Shown piece after piece: positions 38,850-47,179 of a DNA stretch of 64,000 bases. The first letter of the stretch is position 1, and every line of letters starts with the position of its first letter. Origin of the DNA: Lentilactobacillus parabuchneri DSM 5707 = NBRC 107865 (GTDB taxonomy: Bacteria; Bacillota; Bacilli; Lactobacillales; Lactobacillaceae); NCBI RefSeq assembly GCF_001435315.1, contig NZ_AZGK01000010.1:1-64000 (forward strand), given 5' to 3'. The translations under genes and the position numbers were made by a program. Below the pieces are notes generated by a model, which ran no database searches, had not been told where the DNA came from, and saw nothing but the letters and a program-made list of their open reading frames with translations.

Positions 38850-39608
38850 TTATTGAGCAGTGTAACCACCATCAACAACGAATTCTGCTCCAGTTGCGAA
38901 TTTGGCTTCATCTGATGCCAAGTAAACGCAGATCCAAGCAATATCGTTAGGCTCACCAATGTGGCCCATTGGGGTCTTTGTCCGTTGTGACATCATTTCT
39001 TCGGCACCTTCAAGATCATCAACCAGTGGTGTCTTGATGTAGCCTGGGTGAACCGTATTAACTCGGACGTCGTAGTCCTTTAAAGCACAGTCCAAAGCGG
39101 CTGATTTTGACATAATTCTAACCGCACCCTTTGAAGCATTGTAAGCACCCAAAGTTGGGTCGCCGACAAAGCCTTCAATAGAAGACATGTTGATGATTGA
39201 AGCGCCGAGGCCCTTGTTTTTCATCCGTTGGATACCCAAACGTGTTCCAAAGAAGACACCGTCTAAGTTGACAGAGAGTAGCTTACGCCATTCTTCAGTC
39301 GTTGTTTCCTCAACACTCTTGCTAACCGCAATTCCGGCATTGTTCACAACAGTGGTAACCGGTCCAAATGCGTTTTCGGTTGTATCAAATAACTCAGTCC
39401 AACCTGCTTCATCAGAAGCATCGTGTTGAACGAATCGAATAACGTCTGGTCCACCGATTGATTTTGCGGCTTTTTCACCGATATCAGCATGGCGGCCAGT
39501 AATCACAACTTTTGCGCCTTCTTCAACAAACTTGTCGGCAATTGCCAAGCCGATTCCAAGTGTTCCACCAGTTACAATAGCAACCTTGCCTTTTAAACGA
39601 TCAGTCAT
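38850..39608 (-). CDS. (R)-specific short-chain alcohol dehydrogenase
   Basis: A 252-residue NADPH-dependent SDR that reduces ketones such as acetophenone to (R)-alcohols. From memory it differs from the L. kefiri enzyme at only about ten positions, and the L. brevis enzyme is also close. It has TGGTLGIG (cofactor), NNAGIAV, INMSSIEGF (Ser), YNASKGAV (Tyr and Lys) and the C-terminal GGYTAQ whose end helps bind Mg2+. GGAGG precedes the ATG. This gene is the best taxonomic clue in the window. Confidence 0.95.
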   Translation of the reverse strand: MTDRLKGKVAIVTGGTLGIGLAIADKFVEEGAKVVITGRHADIGEKAAKSIGGPDVIRFVQHDASDEAGWTELFDTTENAFGPVTTVVNNAGIAVSKSVEETTTEEWRKLLSVNLDGVFFGTRLGIQRMKNKGLGASIINMSSIEGFVGDPTLGAYNASKGAVRIMSKSAALDCALKDYDVRVNTVHPGYIKTPLVDDLEGAEEMMSQRTKTPMGHIGEPNDIAWICVYLASDEAKFATGAEFVVDGGYTAQ

Positions 39609-39662
39609 TTGAGTTCCTCCATAAGGGTATTTTTATTTGTTAGTGATTTATTTCACTAGTTC

Positions 39663-39691
39663 AGAATACACTGTGTGCAATCGTTTGTAAA
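39663..39691 (-). promoter_or_regulatory. Promoter of the alcohol dehydrogenase gene
   Basis: Reading leftward, TTTACA at 39691-39686 and TATTCT at 39668-39663 are exactly 17 bases apart. A small hairpin (TAGTGA/TCACTA, 39641-39658) lies in the 5' leader. Confidence 0.65.
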
Positions 39692-39775
39692 CAATTTTTT
39701 TATTAAAAGCATCATATTGTGATTAATCAAATTAAAAAGAATCCCGAAAATGAGGATTCTCCTTTAACTAAATCG

Positions 39776-40510
39776 TTATTTTAAAGCCGTCATGATTCCC
39801 ATCACAGTCAGCAAAACACCAACAACTGGTTTGACGTACTTGGTAAATTTTTGTGGATCCAACTTCCCCAATAACACCGGAGCCAAAAACGACCCGATGA
39901 TGGCACCAAACATCAGACCAAGGCCAACCGACCAATCGACATTTCCGGCTGATAAATGAAATACGAGTCCGGTCGCTGTCATAACCACCAACACTAATGA
40001 AGAGGTTGCGGCCGCGGTGACCATATCGACTCCCATAACCAGTAAGCCGGCGACAACCGGGCCACCGCCACTTAATCCACCAATCCCAACCATCAACCCA
40101 CTCAATATGCCATAAAATGGAACAAGCCACTTATTCGACTTTTTATGGTCATTCTGCTTGCTGAATAAGGTCTGAATACCCAAAATTGCAAGTACCGCCC
40201 CAATAATATAAGAATAGATTTTAACTGGAATATGTGGTGACAAAAGAGATCCCACAATTACTGCCGGAACAGCAAATATGATCATTTGCCAAGCCACCTC
40301 GACCTTAATTTTATGTTGACGAAAGTATGAGTACGAGCCAATCAACAATGACGGAAACGACGTCACCAGCGAAGTGGCAGCCGCACTTGCAGGACCCAGG
40401 CCAAAGACGGTCGTCAAAATCCCCAAATAAAATGCCGCACCGCCACCACCCAGGGTAATCACGATCGTTCCAATAATAAAGCCAACCACAATTAGCAACA
40501 AGATATTCAT
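39776..40510 (-). CDS. TauE/SafE family membrane exporter
   Basis: A 244-residue protein with about eight hydrophobic helices and the family pattern: LGGGGAAFYLGILTTVFGLGP in the first repeat and YGILSGLMVGIGGLSGGGPV in the second. Members move sulfite, sulfoacetate or other organosulfur anions; the substrate here is unknown. AAAGGA lies before the ATG. It stands alone. Confidence 0.85.
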   Translation of the reverse strand: MNILLLIVVGFIIGTIVITLGGGGAAFYLGILTTVFGLGPASAAATSLVTSFPSLLIGSYSYFRQHKIKVEVAWQMIIFAVPAVIVGSLLSPHIPVKIYSYIIGAVLAILGIQTLFSKQNDHKKSNKWLVPFYGILSGLMVGIGGLSGGGPVVAGLLVMGVDMVTAAATSSLVLVVMTATGLVFHLSAGNVDWSVGLGLMFGAIIGSFLAPVLLGKLDPQKFTKYVKPVVGVLLTVMGIMTALK

Positions 40511-40619
40511 GATATTGATCCTTTCAAAAAAACATAATGGAATTATTGTACACCTTGATCAACATTGATTATCGCCACAATTTTGGCCGTTAATCTTTTT
40601 TCTCCAAAATAGTCAGAGA

Positions 40620-40649
40620 TTGTGATACATTTAATGTGTATCCTATTTC
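40620..40649 (+). promoter_or_regulatory. Promoter with dyad in the spacer
   Basis: TTGTGA at 40620-40625 and TATTTC at 40644-40649 are 18 bases apart. GATACA at 40624-40629 and TGTATC at 40637-40642 are inverted repeats within it, a possible repressor or activator site for the small membrane protein gene. Confidence 0.4.
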
Positions 40650-40682
40650 CGAATTAAACGGATTTCTAACGGGGTGATATAA

Positions 40683-41066
40683 ATGAACGAGAAAGAAAAA
40701 GCACAAAATGCGAAGCGGGCCAACATTATGTGGATCATGCTTTCGCTTATGGTGCTGGTGGTGCTTGCCGGAATTGTCGGCATTATCATGAAGAGCCATC
40801 AAACCAGCCAGTATAAAGATATGATTCGACAAAGTGTGGTTGCCTATAATAAAACAGATCCGGCAACCAAGCTGTCGCCAACCAGCAAAACAAAAGTGTA
40901 TCGTGTTCGCAAATCGGGTGACGGGCAATTCTTTGTTCAGCTAAACGGAACCACGCCGAAGTTTGTGTATCAAAAAACAAAGGGGCAATGGACATCCGTT
41001 GGCACTCAGAAAAAAGTCAACATGGTTCTAAAATACCGTCCCGTCTACACTTCGACCCAACCTTAA
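40683..41066 (+). CDS. Hypothetical single-pass membrane protein
   Basis: A 127-residue protein with a charged N-terminus (MNEKEKAQNAKRAN), one transmembrane helix (about residues 15-39) and an outward domain of about 85 residues rich in Lys, Thr and Val (KVYRVRKSGDGQFFVQLNG). GGGGTGA precedes the ATG, and a promoter and a terminator frame it. I do not recognise the family. Confidence 0.75.
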   Translation: MNEKEKAQNAKRANIMWIMLSLMVLVVLAGIVGIIMKSHQTSQYKDMIRQSVVAYNKTDPATKLSPTSKTKVYRVRKSGDGQFFVQLNGTTPKFVYQKTKGQWTSVGTQKKVNMVLKYRPVYTSTQP

Positions 41067-41097
41067 TTAACCAGATAATAAACAACAAATAAGAAGA

Positions 41098-41126
41098 AAG
41101 GCAGCCAGAAATCGGCTGCCTTTTAA
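41098..41126 (+). terminator. Intrinsic terminator
   Basis: AAGGCAGCC and GGCTGCCTT with a seven-base loop and a following TTTT; it lies between converging genes and can serve both. Confidence 0.85.
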
Positions 41127-41140
41127 TCTCCATAAATCAC

Positions 41141-42145
41141 TTATTGAACTGGGCTTTGAGCCGCCAAAATATCATCAATTCTCTGTAATTCTTCCCTTGA
41201 GAAGGACAAATTATCCAACGCTTTAACGTTATCCAGAAGTTGTTCGGGACGACTGGCACCAATCAAAACACTGGCAATTTCCGGTTCGCGCAAGTTCCAA
41301 GCCAGTGCCATTTCGGCAAGTGTCTGGCCACGGTCGGCTGCGACTTGGTTTAATTGTTTAACTGTCTTAATCGTTTCTTCAACCTGTTCTTCATGCAGGA
41401 AGGGACTCGTTGACTTGTGTGCCCGTGAATCAGCTGGAATGCCATTCAAATACTTATCAGTTAGCAATCCCTGCGCCAATGAGCTAAAGCTGACGGCAGC
41501 CTTATGTTCCTTCTTCAAAACCGGCAGGAGATCACTTTCAATATGACGGTCAAACATATTGTACCGAGGTTGGTGAATCACAAACGGGGTTTTTAAATCA
41601 TTGAAAATTTTAGTGATTTCGGCTGTCTGTTGACCATTATAATTAGAAATTCCCACGTAAAGGGCCTTTCCTTCGTGAACCAATTCATCCAATGCCAAAG
41701 CCGTTTCTTCCAACGGTGTTTCCGGATCAAACCGGTGAGAATAAAAAATATCGACGTAATCAAGATCCATTCGTTTGAGGCTCTGATTGGCGCTGGCAAT
41801 AATATTTTTGCGAGATCCCCATTCACCGTATGGGCCCGGCCACATGTAGTAACCGGCCTTGCTGGCAATAATCATTTCATCTCGATAGGCCTTCATGTCA
41901 CCCGCCATAATCCGGCCAAAGTTTTCTTCGGCACTGCCCGGTTCTGGACCATAGTTGTTTGCCAAGTCAAAGTAAGTGATCCCCAAATCAAAAGCCTGGT
42001 GAATAATGGCTTTTTGATTTTCGAAGGAATCAACACTCCCAAAATTGTGCCAGAGACCAAGACTTAAAGCGGGTAATTTTAAGCCACTTTGGCCAACGCG
42101 TTTATAAACCATTTTATCGTAACGATCTTTGGATGCTGAGTACAT
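41141..42145 (-). CDS. Aldo/keto reductase, YghZ-like
   Basis: A 334-residue reductase of the YghZ (L-glyceraldehyde-3-phosphate reductase) type, shown by GITYFDLANNYGPEPGSAEE, the lysine in MIIASKAGYYMWPGPYGEWG, DIFYSHRFDPETP and SFSSLAQGLLTDKYL. It would reduce toxic aldehydes such as methylglyoxal. GGAG precedes the ATG. It is divergent from a MerR regulator and has a MerR-type promoter, which suggests aldehyde-induced expression. Confidence 0.9.
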   Translation of the reverse strand: MYSASKDRYDKMVYKRVGQSGLKLPALSLGLWHNFGSVDSFENQKAIIHQAFDLGITYFDLANNYGPEPGSAEENFGRIMAGDMKAYRDEMIIASKAGYYMWPGPYGEWGSRKNIIASANQSLKRMDLDYVDIFYSHRFDPETPLEETALALDELVHEGKALYVGISNYNGQQTAEITKIFNDLKTPFVIHQPRYNMFDRHIESDLLPVLKKEHKAAVSFSSLAQGLLTDKYLNGIPADSRAHKSTSPFLHEEQVEETIKTVKQLNQVAADRGQTLAEMALAWNLREPEIASVLIGASRPEQLLDNVKALDNLSFSREELQRIDDILAAQSPVQ

Positions 42146-42173
42146 TTTGCCATCTCCTAAATTGTTTAGCTAA

Positions 42174-42204
42174 AATATACCACTTCAAGTATACTTGAAG
42201 TAAA
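42174..42204 (-). promoter_or_regulatory. MerR-activated promoter with 20-bp perfect palindrome
   Basis: Reading leftward, TTTACT at 42204-42199 and TATATT at 42179-42174 are 19 bases apart. A perfect 20-bp palindrome, ACTTCAAGTATACTTGAAGT (42182-42201), fills the spacer. This is the textbook layout of a MerR-family activated promoter and it drives the aldo/keto reductase gene. Confidence 0.75.
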
Positions 42205-42231
42205 ATCATTTCGACTTAGGGGGCAGCCAAC

Positions 42232-42657
42232 TTGAAAACAATCGCTAAAACCTATTCAATCACTGAGGTTTCTAAAATGTACCACCTACCTACAACCACA
42301 CTTCGCTATTATGAAGACTTGGGATTGCTCTATGATATTCCCCGAGTAAAGGGCCGCCGGGTATACACCCAAGAACACCTCAACCGTCTGGGGGCAATCT
42401 GCTGCTTCAAAGACACCGGAATGACGTTAAAGGAACTGCAGGAATTGTTCCAAGCACAGGCCGATGATTCCGGCTTGGACAAAACCTGTGAGATTCTTGA
42501 CATCCACTACCAGCGGGTGTTGGACCAACTTACCCTTTTGAAGAAAAACGAACGTCATATCAAGCGTAAGGTTAGATTTTATCACGACATTAGAACTGCC
42601 AAGGAGAATCATTCGAAGATGCCGGATTGGAATGATTATCGAGATCGGGAATTTTAA
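42232..42657 (+). CDS. MerR family transcriptional regulator
   Basis: A 141-residue regulator. The N-terminal winged helix reads YSITEVSKMYHLPTTTLRYY and GRRVYTQEHLNRL, followed by a dimerisation coiled-coil (VLDQLTLLKKNERHIKRKV). The start is TTG, preceded by GGGGG at eight bases. The C-terminal part is short with a single Cys in the effector region (KTCEIL), near the NmlR/AdhR aldehyde-sensing subgroup in size. It is divergent from, and probably activates, the YghZ-like reductase gene. Confidence 0.87.
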   Translation: MKTIAKTYSITEVSKMYHLPTTTLRYYEDLGLLYDIPRVKGRRVYTQEHLNRLGAICCFKDTGMTLKELQELFQAQADDSGLDKTCEILDIHYQRVLDQLTLLKKNERHIKRKVRFYHDIRTAKENHSKMPDWNDYRDREF

Positions 42658-42668
42658 TTTGGAACGAT

Positions 42669-42712
42669 CAAAAAAGAACTTTGAGAAAACGCAAACTCAA
42701 AGTTCTTTTTTA
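42669..42712. terminator. Bidirectional intrinsic terminator
   Basis: AAAAAAGAACTTTGAG and its complement form a perfect 16-bp stem with a ten-base loop, between the MerR gene and the converging peptide-binding protein gene. Confidence 0.9.
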
Positions 42713-42715
42713 AAC

Positions 42716-44512
42716 TCATTTCAGATCCCTAGAAGTTAATTCCAATTGATCCCAGAAAGTCGGGAACAGATAATTATTATAAGCAGCCTGCTTGAAGTTC
42801 TTCACCCGATGATTGACGGGTGTGAAGCTCAACAGCGTACTCTGTGGTGCATAAGCTGCTTCTTTATTCATATAAACCTGCCACTTCTTAAACTGCTTGA
42901 TCCGATACTTTTGATTCCAAGCTTTATTGTTATTAAGACTATTGAGTAATTTGGTATTTTTCTTGGTGACAAAATGCCCCATGTTATAAGTAGCATCTTC
43001 GCCGTAGAACTGAGTTGGGGTTGGTTCGTAAGTCAATTGCCAGCCACCGACGAAAACGTCAATTTTATTTTGCTTCGGTTCACCCAGAATTGAGTAGAAA
43101 CTATTAATTTCAAGTGGTCGGCCATTTGTCATTTGAACATTTAAACCCAATTTACGCCACTGCTGAACCTCGTAGCGAGAAATTTCGTTGCTGGCTGCAG
43201 ATCCCTGCATGGCACCGAAGTGAATTGTCAACTTCTTGCCATTGGGTTGAACGTACCATTTTCCCTTCTTCTTGTACCCAGCCTCTTGAAGCAGCTTCTT
43301 GGCCTTGGCCATATCATACGGGAAGCCGGCTGCCTTTGAATCATGGTATTTTTTAAAAATCGGTGGAATTAGGGTATTGGGTCGCCATTGAACACCACTT
43401 AATAGCTTCTTATTGACCTTGTCCAAATCAACCGAGTACAGCATCGCTTTTCTCAGGTTCTTATTGCCCATCTTACTGTGTTTATCCATCACATTCTTGT
43501 TTTTCTTGGTATCAAAGTGACCGACATTAAACCCAAAATAGCCATAACTGAGTCCGGGGGCTCCGGCTAAGGTATAACCCTTGATGTCCTTAACTGATTT
43601 ATATTGACTAGCGGGCAAACCGCCAAGCGCAAAATCATACTTTTTCGCTTTAAAGGCGGCAGCGGCGTTGCTTGAAGAAACGACTTGGATATTGATGTGT
43701 TTGATCTTTGGTTGCTGACCCCAATAATATTTATTGGGAACCCAAGCAGTTGATTCACCTTGAACCTGATTATGCAGCTTGTAAGGTCCGACAAAGATTG
43801 GGTGTTTTCGAACTGCTGGCGCTGACGAGAGTTTTGAAATTTTCACATTCTTTATGTGATTGTATGGAACCACCGTCCCCCATAAGAAAGAGTTTCCGGC
43901 GTACTGCATGGCTGGTGAAAGATGGGTGTAGGAAATCACGACCTGCTTACCATTTTGACCATGAGGATAGGTAATTCCGGAAATACTTTTGGCTTTTCCC
44001 TTGTGGTAAGCGGCCATTCCCTTAATCGTCGCCATGTCGGCCGAATACTGTTGGGCAGTCGTATTCTGATTGCCGATAATTTCATATGCATATTCAACGT
44101 CCTTGGCAATAACCGGGCTGCCATTCGACCAGCGGGCATTCTTTCGAATCGTAATGGTTGCCGTGTTGTTTTTTCGGTCTAACTTTAGATTGGCTAATCC
44201 ACCCTTAACGATCTTGAAGTCTTTGTTGCTCTTAAAAAGCTGATCACCGCCACCCGGAGAATAAACATCAGAATCTTCGACATTATCCTGTAAAACTGCC
44301 AGCGTGATTCCTGTGAAGGGTGCATCAACGACCTCTGCAGCATTCAATGTGCTGTCATTCCCCGCCTTGGTCGCCTTTTCGGGAGCACTGTAGGTTGTCG
44401 GCATGGAAATTGGTTTGGATTGAGACTCAGAACTTTTATTCGAACAGGCCGCAACGGCCAGAGCTGAAAAGCTAACGGCTCCTAACACCAACCACTTCTT
44501 ATTCATCTTCAT
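42716..44512 (-). CDS. Oligopeptide-binding lipoprotein (SBP family 5), solo
   Basis: A 598-residue extracellular solute-binding protein. The signal peptide ends FSALAVAACS with the lipobox cysteine. Family 5 signatures include ARWSNGSPVIAKDVEYAYE and LRKAMLYSVDLDKVN. Peptide uptake through an Opp system is expected, but no permease or ATPase genes are adjacent, so it must share them. GGGG lies eight bases before the ATG and a near-consensus promoter is upstream. Confidence 0.88.
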   Translation of the reverse strand: MKMNKKWLVLGAVSFSALAVAACSNKSSESQSKPISMPTTYSAPEKATKAGNDSTLNAAEVVDAPFTGITLAVLQDNVEDSDVYSPGGGDQLFKSNKDFKIVKGGLANLKLDRKNNTATITIRKNARWSNGSPVIAKDVEYAYEIIGNQNTTAQQYSADMATIKGMAAYHKGKAKSISGITYPHGQNGKQVVISYTHLSPAMQYAGNSFLWGTVVPYNHIKNVKISKLSSAPAVRKHPIFVGPYKLHNQVQGESTAWVPNKYYWGQQPKIKHINIQVVSSSNAAAAFKAKKYDFALGGLPASQYKSVKDIKGYTLAGAPGLSYGYFGFNVGHFDTKKNKNVMDKHSKMGNKNLRKAMLYSVDLDKVNKKLLSGVQWRPNTLIPPIFKKYHDSKAAGFPYDMAKAKKLLQEAGYKKKGKWYVQPNGKKLTIHFGAMQGSAASNEISRYEVQQWRKLGLNVQMTNGRPLEINSFYSILGEPKQNKIDVFVGGWQLTYEPTPTQFYGEDATYNMGHFVTKKNTKLLNSLNNNKAWNQKYRIKQFKKWQVYMNKEAAYAPQSTLLSFTPVNHRVKNFKQAAYNNYLFPTFWDQLELTSRDLK

Positions 44513-44567
44513 AGCAATATCCCCTCGAAATATTATATTTAAATGAGAACCCTCTAATATTAATTTA

Positions 44568-44596
44568 ATTATATATCCTCAGGGTTGGCTTATCAA
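44568..44596 (-). promoter_or_regulatory. Near-consensus promoter of the peptide-binding gene
   Basis: Reading leftward, TTGATA at 44596-44591 and TATAAT at 44573-44568 are exactly 17 bases apart. Confidence 0.75.
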
Positions 44597-44989
44597 TACG
44601 GAAACCGCAAACCAAACAAAAAAGGTCGAAGATTTCTCCCCGGCCAGATCCTAGTGATTGCAAAATATTTCTTTTTAATTTGGGATTTAGCTCCCGTAAC
44701 AATCATACCACATTCTGGTGCCTTTTAGACACCCAGTCAGGTAAGCATTCGCATATTCTCTGTTAAAAGGTAATTCGCAAACTCATCATGAGCCAGCCTC
44801 GCCTTGATTTGTGCCTCTTTCAAATCATAGGCATCCTGTTATGAATCATTGAAATCATTGAAGAAGACACCTCAGAAAAATTGTAATTTTTCCAGTTATT
44901 TCAAGCTCTGAAAGCGCTGGCAGACAACTTAAGAATATGATAATATCGACTTGACTATTCCGATAGTGTAAGAGGAGGGTGTACCTAAG
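44597..44989. other. Intergenic region with coding-like relic and cre-like site
   Basis: No complete gene is seen. On the minus strand 44838-44737 is a 33-codon open stretch without a start (QDAYDLKEAQIKARLAHDEF and onward, ending NMRMLT, stop), which looks like the end of a decayed gene. At 44909-44922 TGAAAGCGCTGGCA is one mismatch from a CcpA cre site, upstream of the 465-residue gene. Confidence 0.4.
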
Positions 44990-46387
44990 ATGAATTCAGA
45001 AGAAAAACAGTCACTTATCAAGTCTGTCAACGAAGCCTCACCAGATCGCCTACGTCAGTTTATCATTAACCAGGCACAATACGACCCCTCATTTTTCCAA
45101 GACGTTACCGCGCAATTTGGTGAGTTGGATACAGATGCTGAATTTGCTAAAACAAAAAAGCTCATCCAAAGTACGATTCGCCATAATAAGACCTACGGAT
45201 TCATTGATTATCAGGGATGTATTGACGTCTGCAATACCCTGGATGACATTATTAACAAGTACATGCTTCGATTCCGTCAGGGACATTACCAACACGCGTT
45301 ATCCGGATTATTACTGGTGGTTACCACATGTGGCCGGATGCTCTCAACGGCGGATAGTAGTTCCGGTGCCCTCACCGATACCTTTGACCGCGTCTTTTCC
45401 GCGATGAAAAATTTAAGCACCAACATTGCGCCAACCCTCTTGGACACTCAAAAAGATGCACTCGTCAAAGAAGCCATTCGCACATTCAAACGGAAACTAT
45501 TTGCCGATTGGGCTGAGCAACGTTATAAGATTCTGTATAATGTGTTACCGCTCATCACCGAAAAATCCGCAAAATTAATACAAACTGCTTCCAAAAATGT
45601 TATCAAGTCAGTTGAAGCCGGCTATGACCAGGTCCAATCGCAAATTCAAGATAAAATCTTAAATGCCCGGATTTTAATTCAACTAGGCCAAACTGATGCG
45701 GCCTATGAATTTATGAACGAAAATAAAGATATTCCAGAAATCCGTGAAGTTGCCATTCAAAATGCAATTCAAAATAAGGATTATCCATTAGCCGAACGAC
45801 TGTCCTTGCAGGCATCTGAAAAAGATCCGGGCTGGCGACGAATTTGGGAGCGGTATCTGATCAAGATTTATGACGCCACCGACCAACAGCAAAAGCAGCA
45901 GGAGGTTCTCGAAAAACGCTTATTCGCAAACTATCCGGATGCGTTTGAACCACTCAAAAAATTATTGAAGCAGACCGGCCAGTGGAACAATGAGCGCCCA
46001 CGCATCATGCAACTGGCCGCCAAGCATCTGACACCCGAGAACAACGCCTATGTTTTAGACAAAGAGGGCCAATGGGACCAGTTGATCCAACTTGTGATGC
46101 AGAATCCTTCACTAACGGAAACCTACAGCGAACACCTTTACAACAGCTATCCCGATATGGTGAGTCGCATCTACTACCAAAACGTGATCTTAAATGACAA
46201 GAACCCCAGCAGACAAGCCTATCGTCGAATGGGTCGCAGAATTAAGAATTACGCGGAATTTGGAAATCCCAAGACCGCAATTAAGTGGATTGATGGCTTG
46301 ATCGAAAAATACCCAACTCGTCCAGCAATGGCTGAAGAATTGGGTAAGGTAAAAGATAAACTGATTAAAAAGGGCGAGTTGCATTAA
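44990..46387 (+). CDS. Hypothetical 465-residue helical-repeat protein
   Basis: A soluble, mostly alpha-helical protein with no signal peptide. Regions such as LIQLGQTDAAYEFMNENKDI, LAERLSLQASEKDPGWRRIW and FGNPKTAIKWIDGLIEKYPT look like TPR-type helical pairs. I do not recognise a named family; the arrangement resembles the C-terminal helical part of SWIM-finger proteins, but no zinc finger is seen. GAGGAGGG precedes the ATG by 11 bases. Its stop overlaps the stop of the converging flavodoxin-like gene. Confidence 0.75.
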   Translation: MNSEEKQSLIKSVNEASPDRLRQFIINQAQYDPSFFQDVTAQFGELDTDAEFAKTKKLIQSTIRHNKTYGFIDYQGCIDVCNTLDDIINKYMLRFRQGHYQHALSGLLLVVTTCGRMLSTADSSSGALTDTFDRVFSAMKNLSTNIAPTLLDTQKDALVKEAIRTFKRKLFADWAEQRYKILYNVLPLITEKSAKLIQTASKNVIKSVEAGYDQVQSQIQDKILNARILIQLGQTDAAYEFMNENKDIPEIREVAIQNAIQNKDYPLAERLSLQASEKDPGWRRIWERYLIKIYDATDQQQKQQEVLEKRLFANYPDAFEPLKKLLKQTGQWNNERPRIMQLAAKHLTPENNAYVLDKEGQWDQLIQLVMQNPSLTETYSEHLYNSYPDMVSRIYYQNVILNDKNPSRQAYRRMGRRIKNYAEFGNPKTAIKWIDGLIEKYPTRPAMAEELGKVKDKLIKKGELH

Positions 46388-47145
46388 CGACGACGATGTT
46401 TAACGACCGTGAAGAAATGAAGAATACATCCTAACAACACGTAGAAGATAACCACAAACGATGCGTAACGCCACCAAAAATCGGCAGTGGAAACCAACCG
46501 CAAACCAACTTGAATACCCATTGTTAACAGGGCCATTACAGCAACCATGAAGAACAATTCAATATATCGTTTCAATGTACTATCATCTCTCTTTTTGACT
46601 GAATTCAGGCGATGTCCCCATTTGAGGCAGGCCTGTTTTTTATTTTCCGGTAATTCTTTCATGCCCCAGGTGTTGGTCAAAACCAATTCATGGATTTTGA
46701 TGACCCCGGCAGCTGACATCACCTTATCGATCGTTCGAAAACTTTGATCGGTCACACCGGTAACCCAGTTTTCGAATGCACCGGTATAACAATCCGTAAT
46801 GCTTAAGTAGTGCTTATCTTTAAACCGATCCGGATGCGTGCCGCCATCATGATCAAAACGCACCAAGCGCTGGCGCATGCAGTCAAAGAAGTCCTTCATT
46901 TTTCCTGCTAATCCGCCCCAATAAGTTGGTGCTGCAATAATCCAAACGTCACTTTCCAGCATCTTTTGTTCAAGTTGATCCAATACCGGATCCTTTTGAT
47001 CCCCCTGGTCCGGCTTAAATGGAAAGTCTTCCAGATAAACAGTTTCAGTGGTATTGGGTGCTTGGACCCCTGATAAGACCGTATCCATCATCATTTTCGT
47101 CACGCCGTCACTTCTATGTGACCCTAAAATACCAAGTATTTTCAA
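46384..47145 (-). CDS. Flavodoxin-like NAD(P)H:FMN reductase with membrane tail
   Basis: A 253-residue fusion. Residues 1-185 are a flavodoxin-like reductase: ILGSHRSDGVTKMMMD (FMN phosphate loop), IIAAPTYWGGLAGKMKDFFD and GGTHPDRFKDKHYLSITDCY. The C-terminal 60 residues carry two transmembrane helices (YIELFFMVAVMALLTMGIQV and YASFVVIFYVLLGCILHFF). The start is the TTG at 47145, six bases after GGGGGA. It follows mntH by 34 bases without a terminator, so it probably belongs to the hemH-mntH transcript. A ferric or quinone reductase role at the membrane is inference. Confidence 0.82.
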   Translation of the reverse strand: MKILGILGSHRSDGVTKMMMDTVLSGVQAPNTTETVYLEDFPFKPDQGDQKDPVLDQLEQKMLESDVWIIAAPTYWGGLAGKMKDFFDCMRQRLVRFDHDGGTHPDRFKDKHYLSITDCYTGAFENWVTGVTDQSFRTIDKVMSAAGVIKIHELVLTNTWGMKELPENKKQACLKWGHRLNSVKKRDDSTLKRYIELFFMVAVMALLTMGIQVGLRLVSTADFWWRYASFVVIFYVLLGCILHFFTVVKHRRR

Positions 47146-47179
47146 GATCAATCCCCCTTTAACATTTTTTGATCATAAC

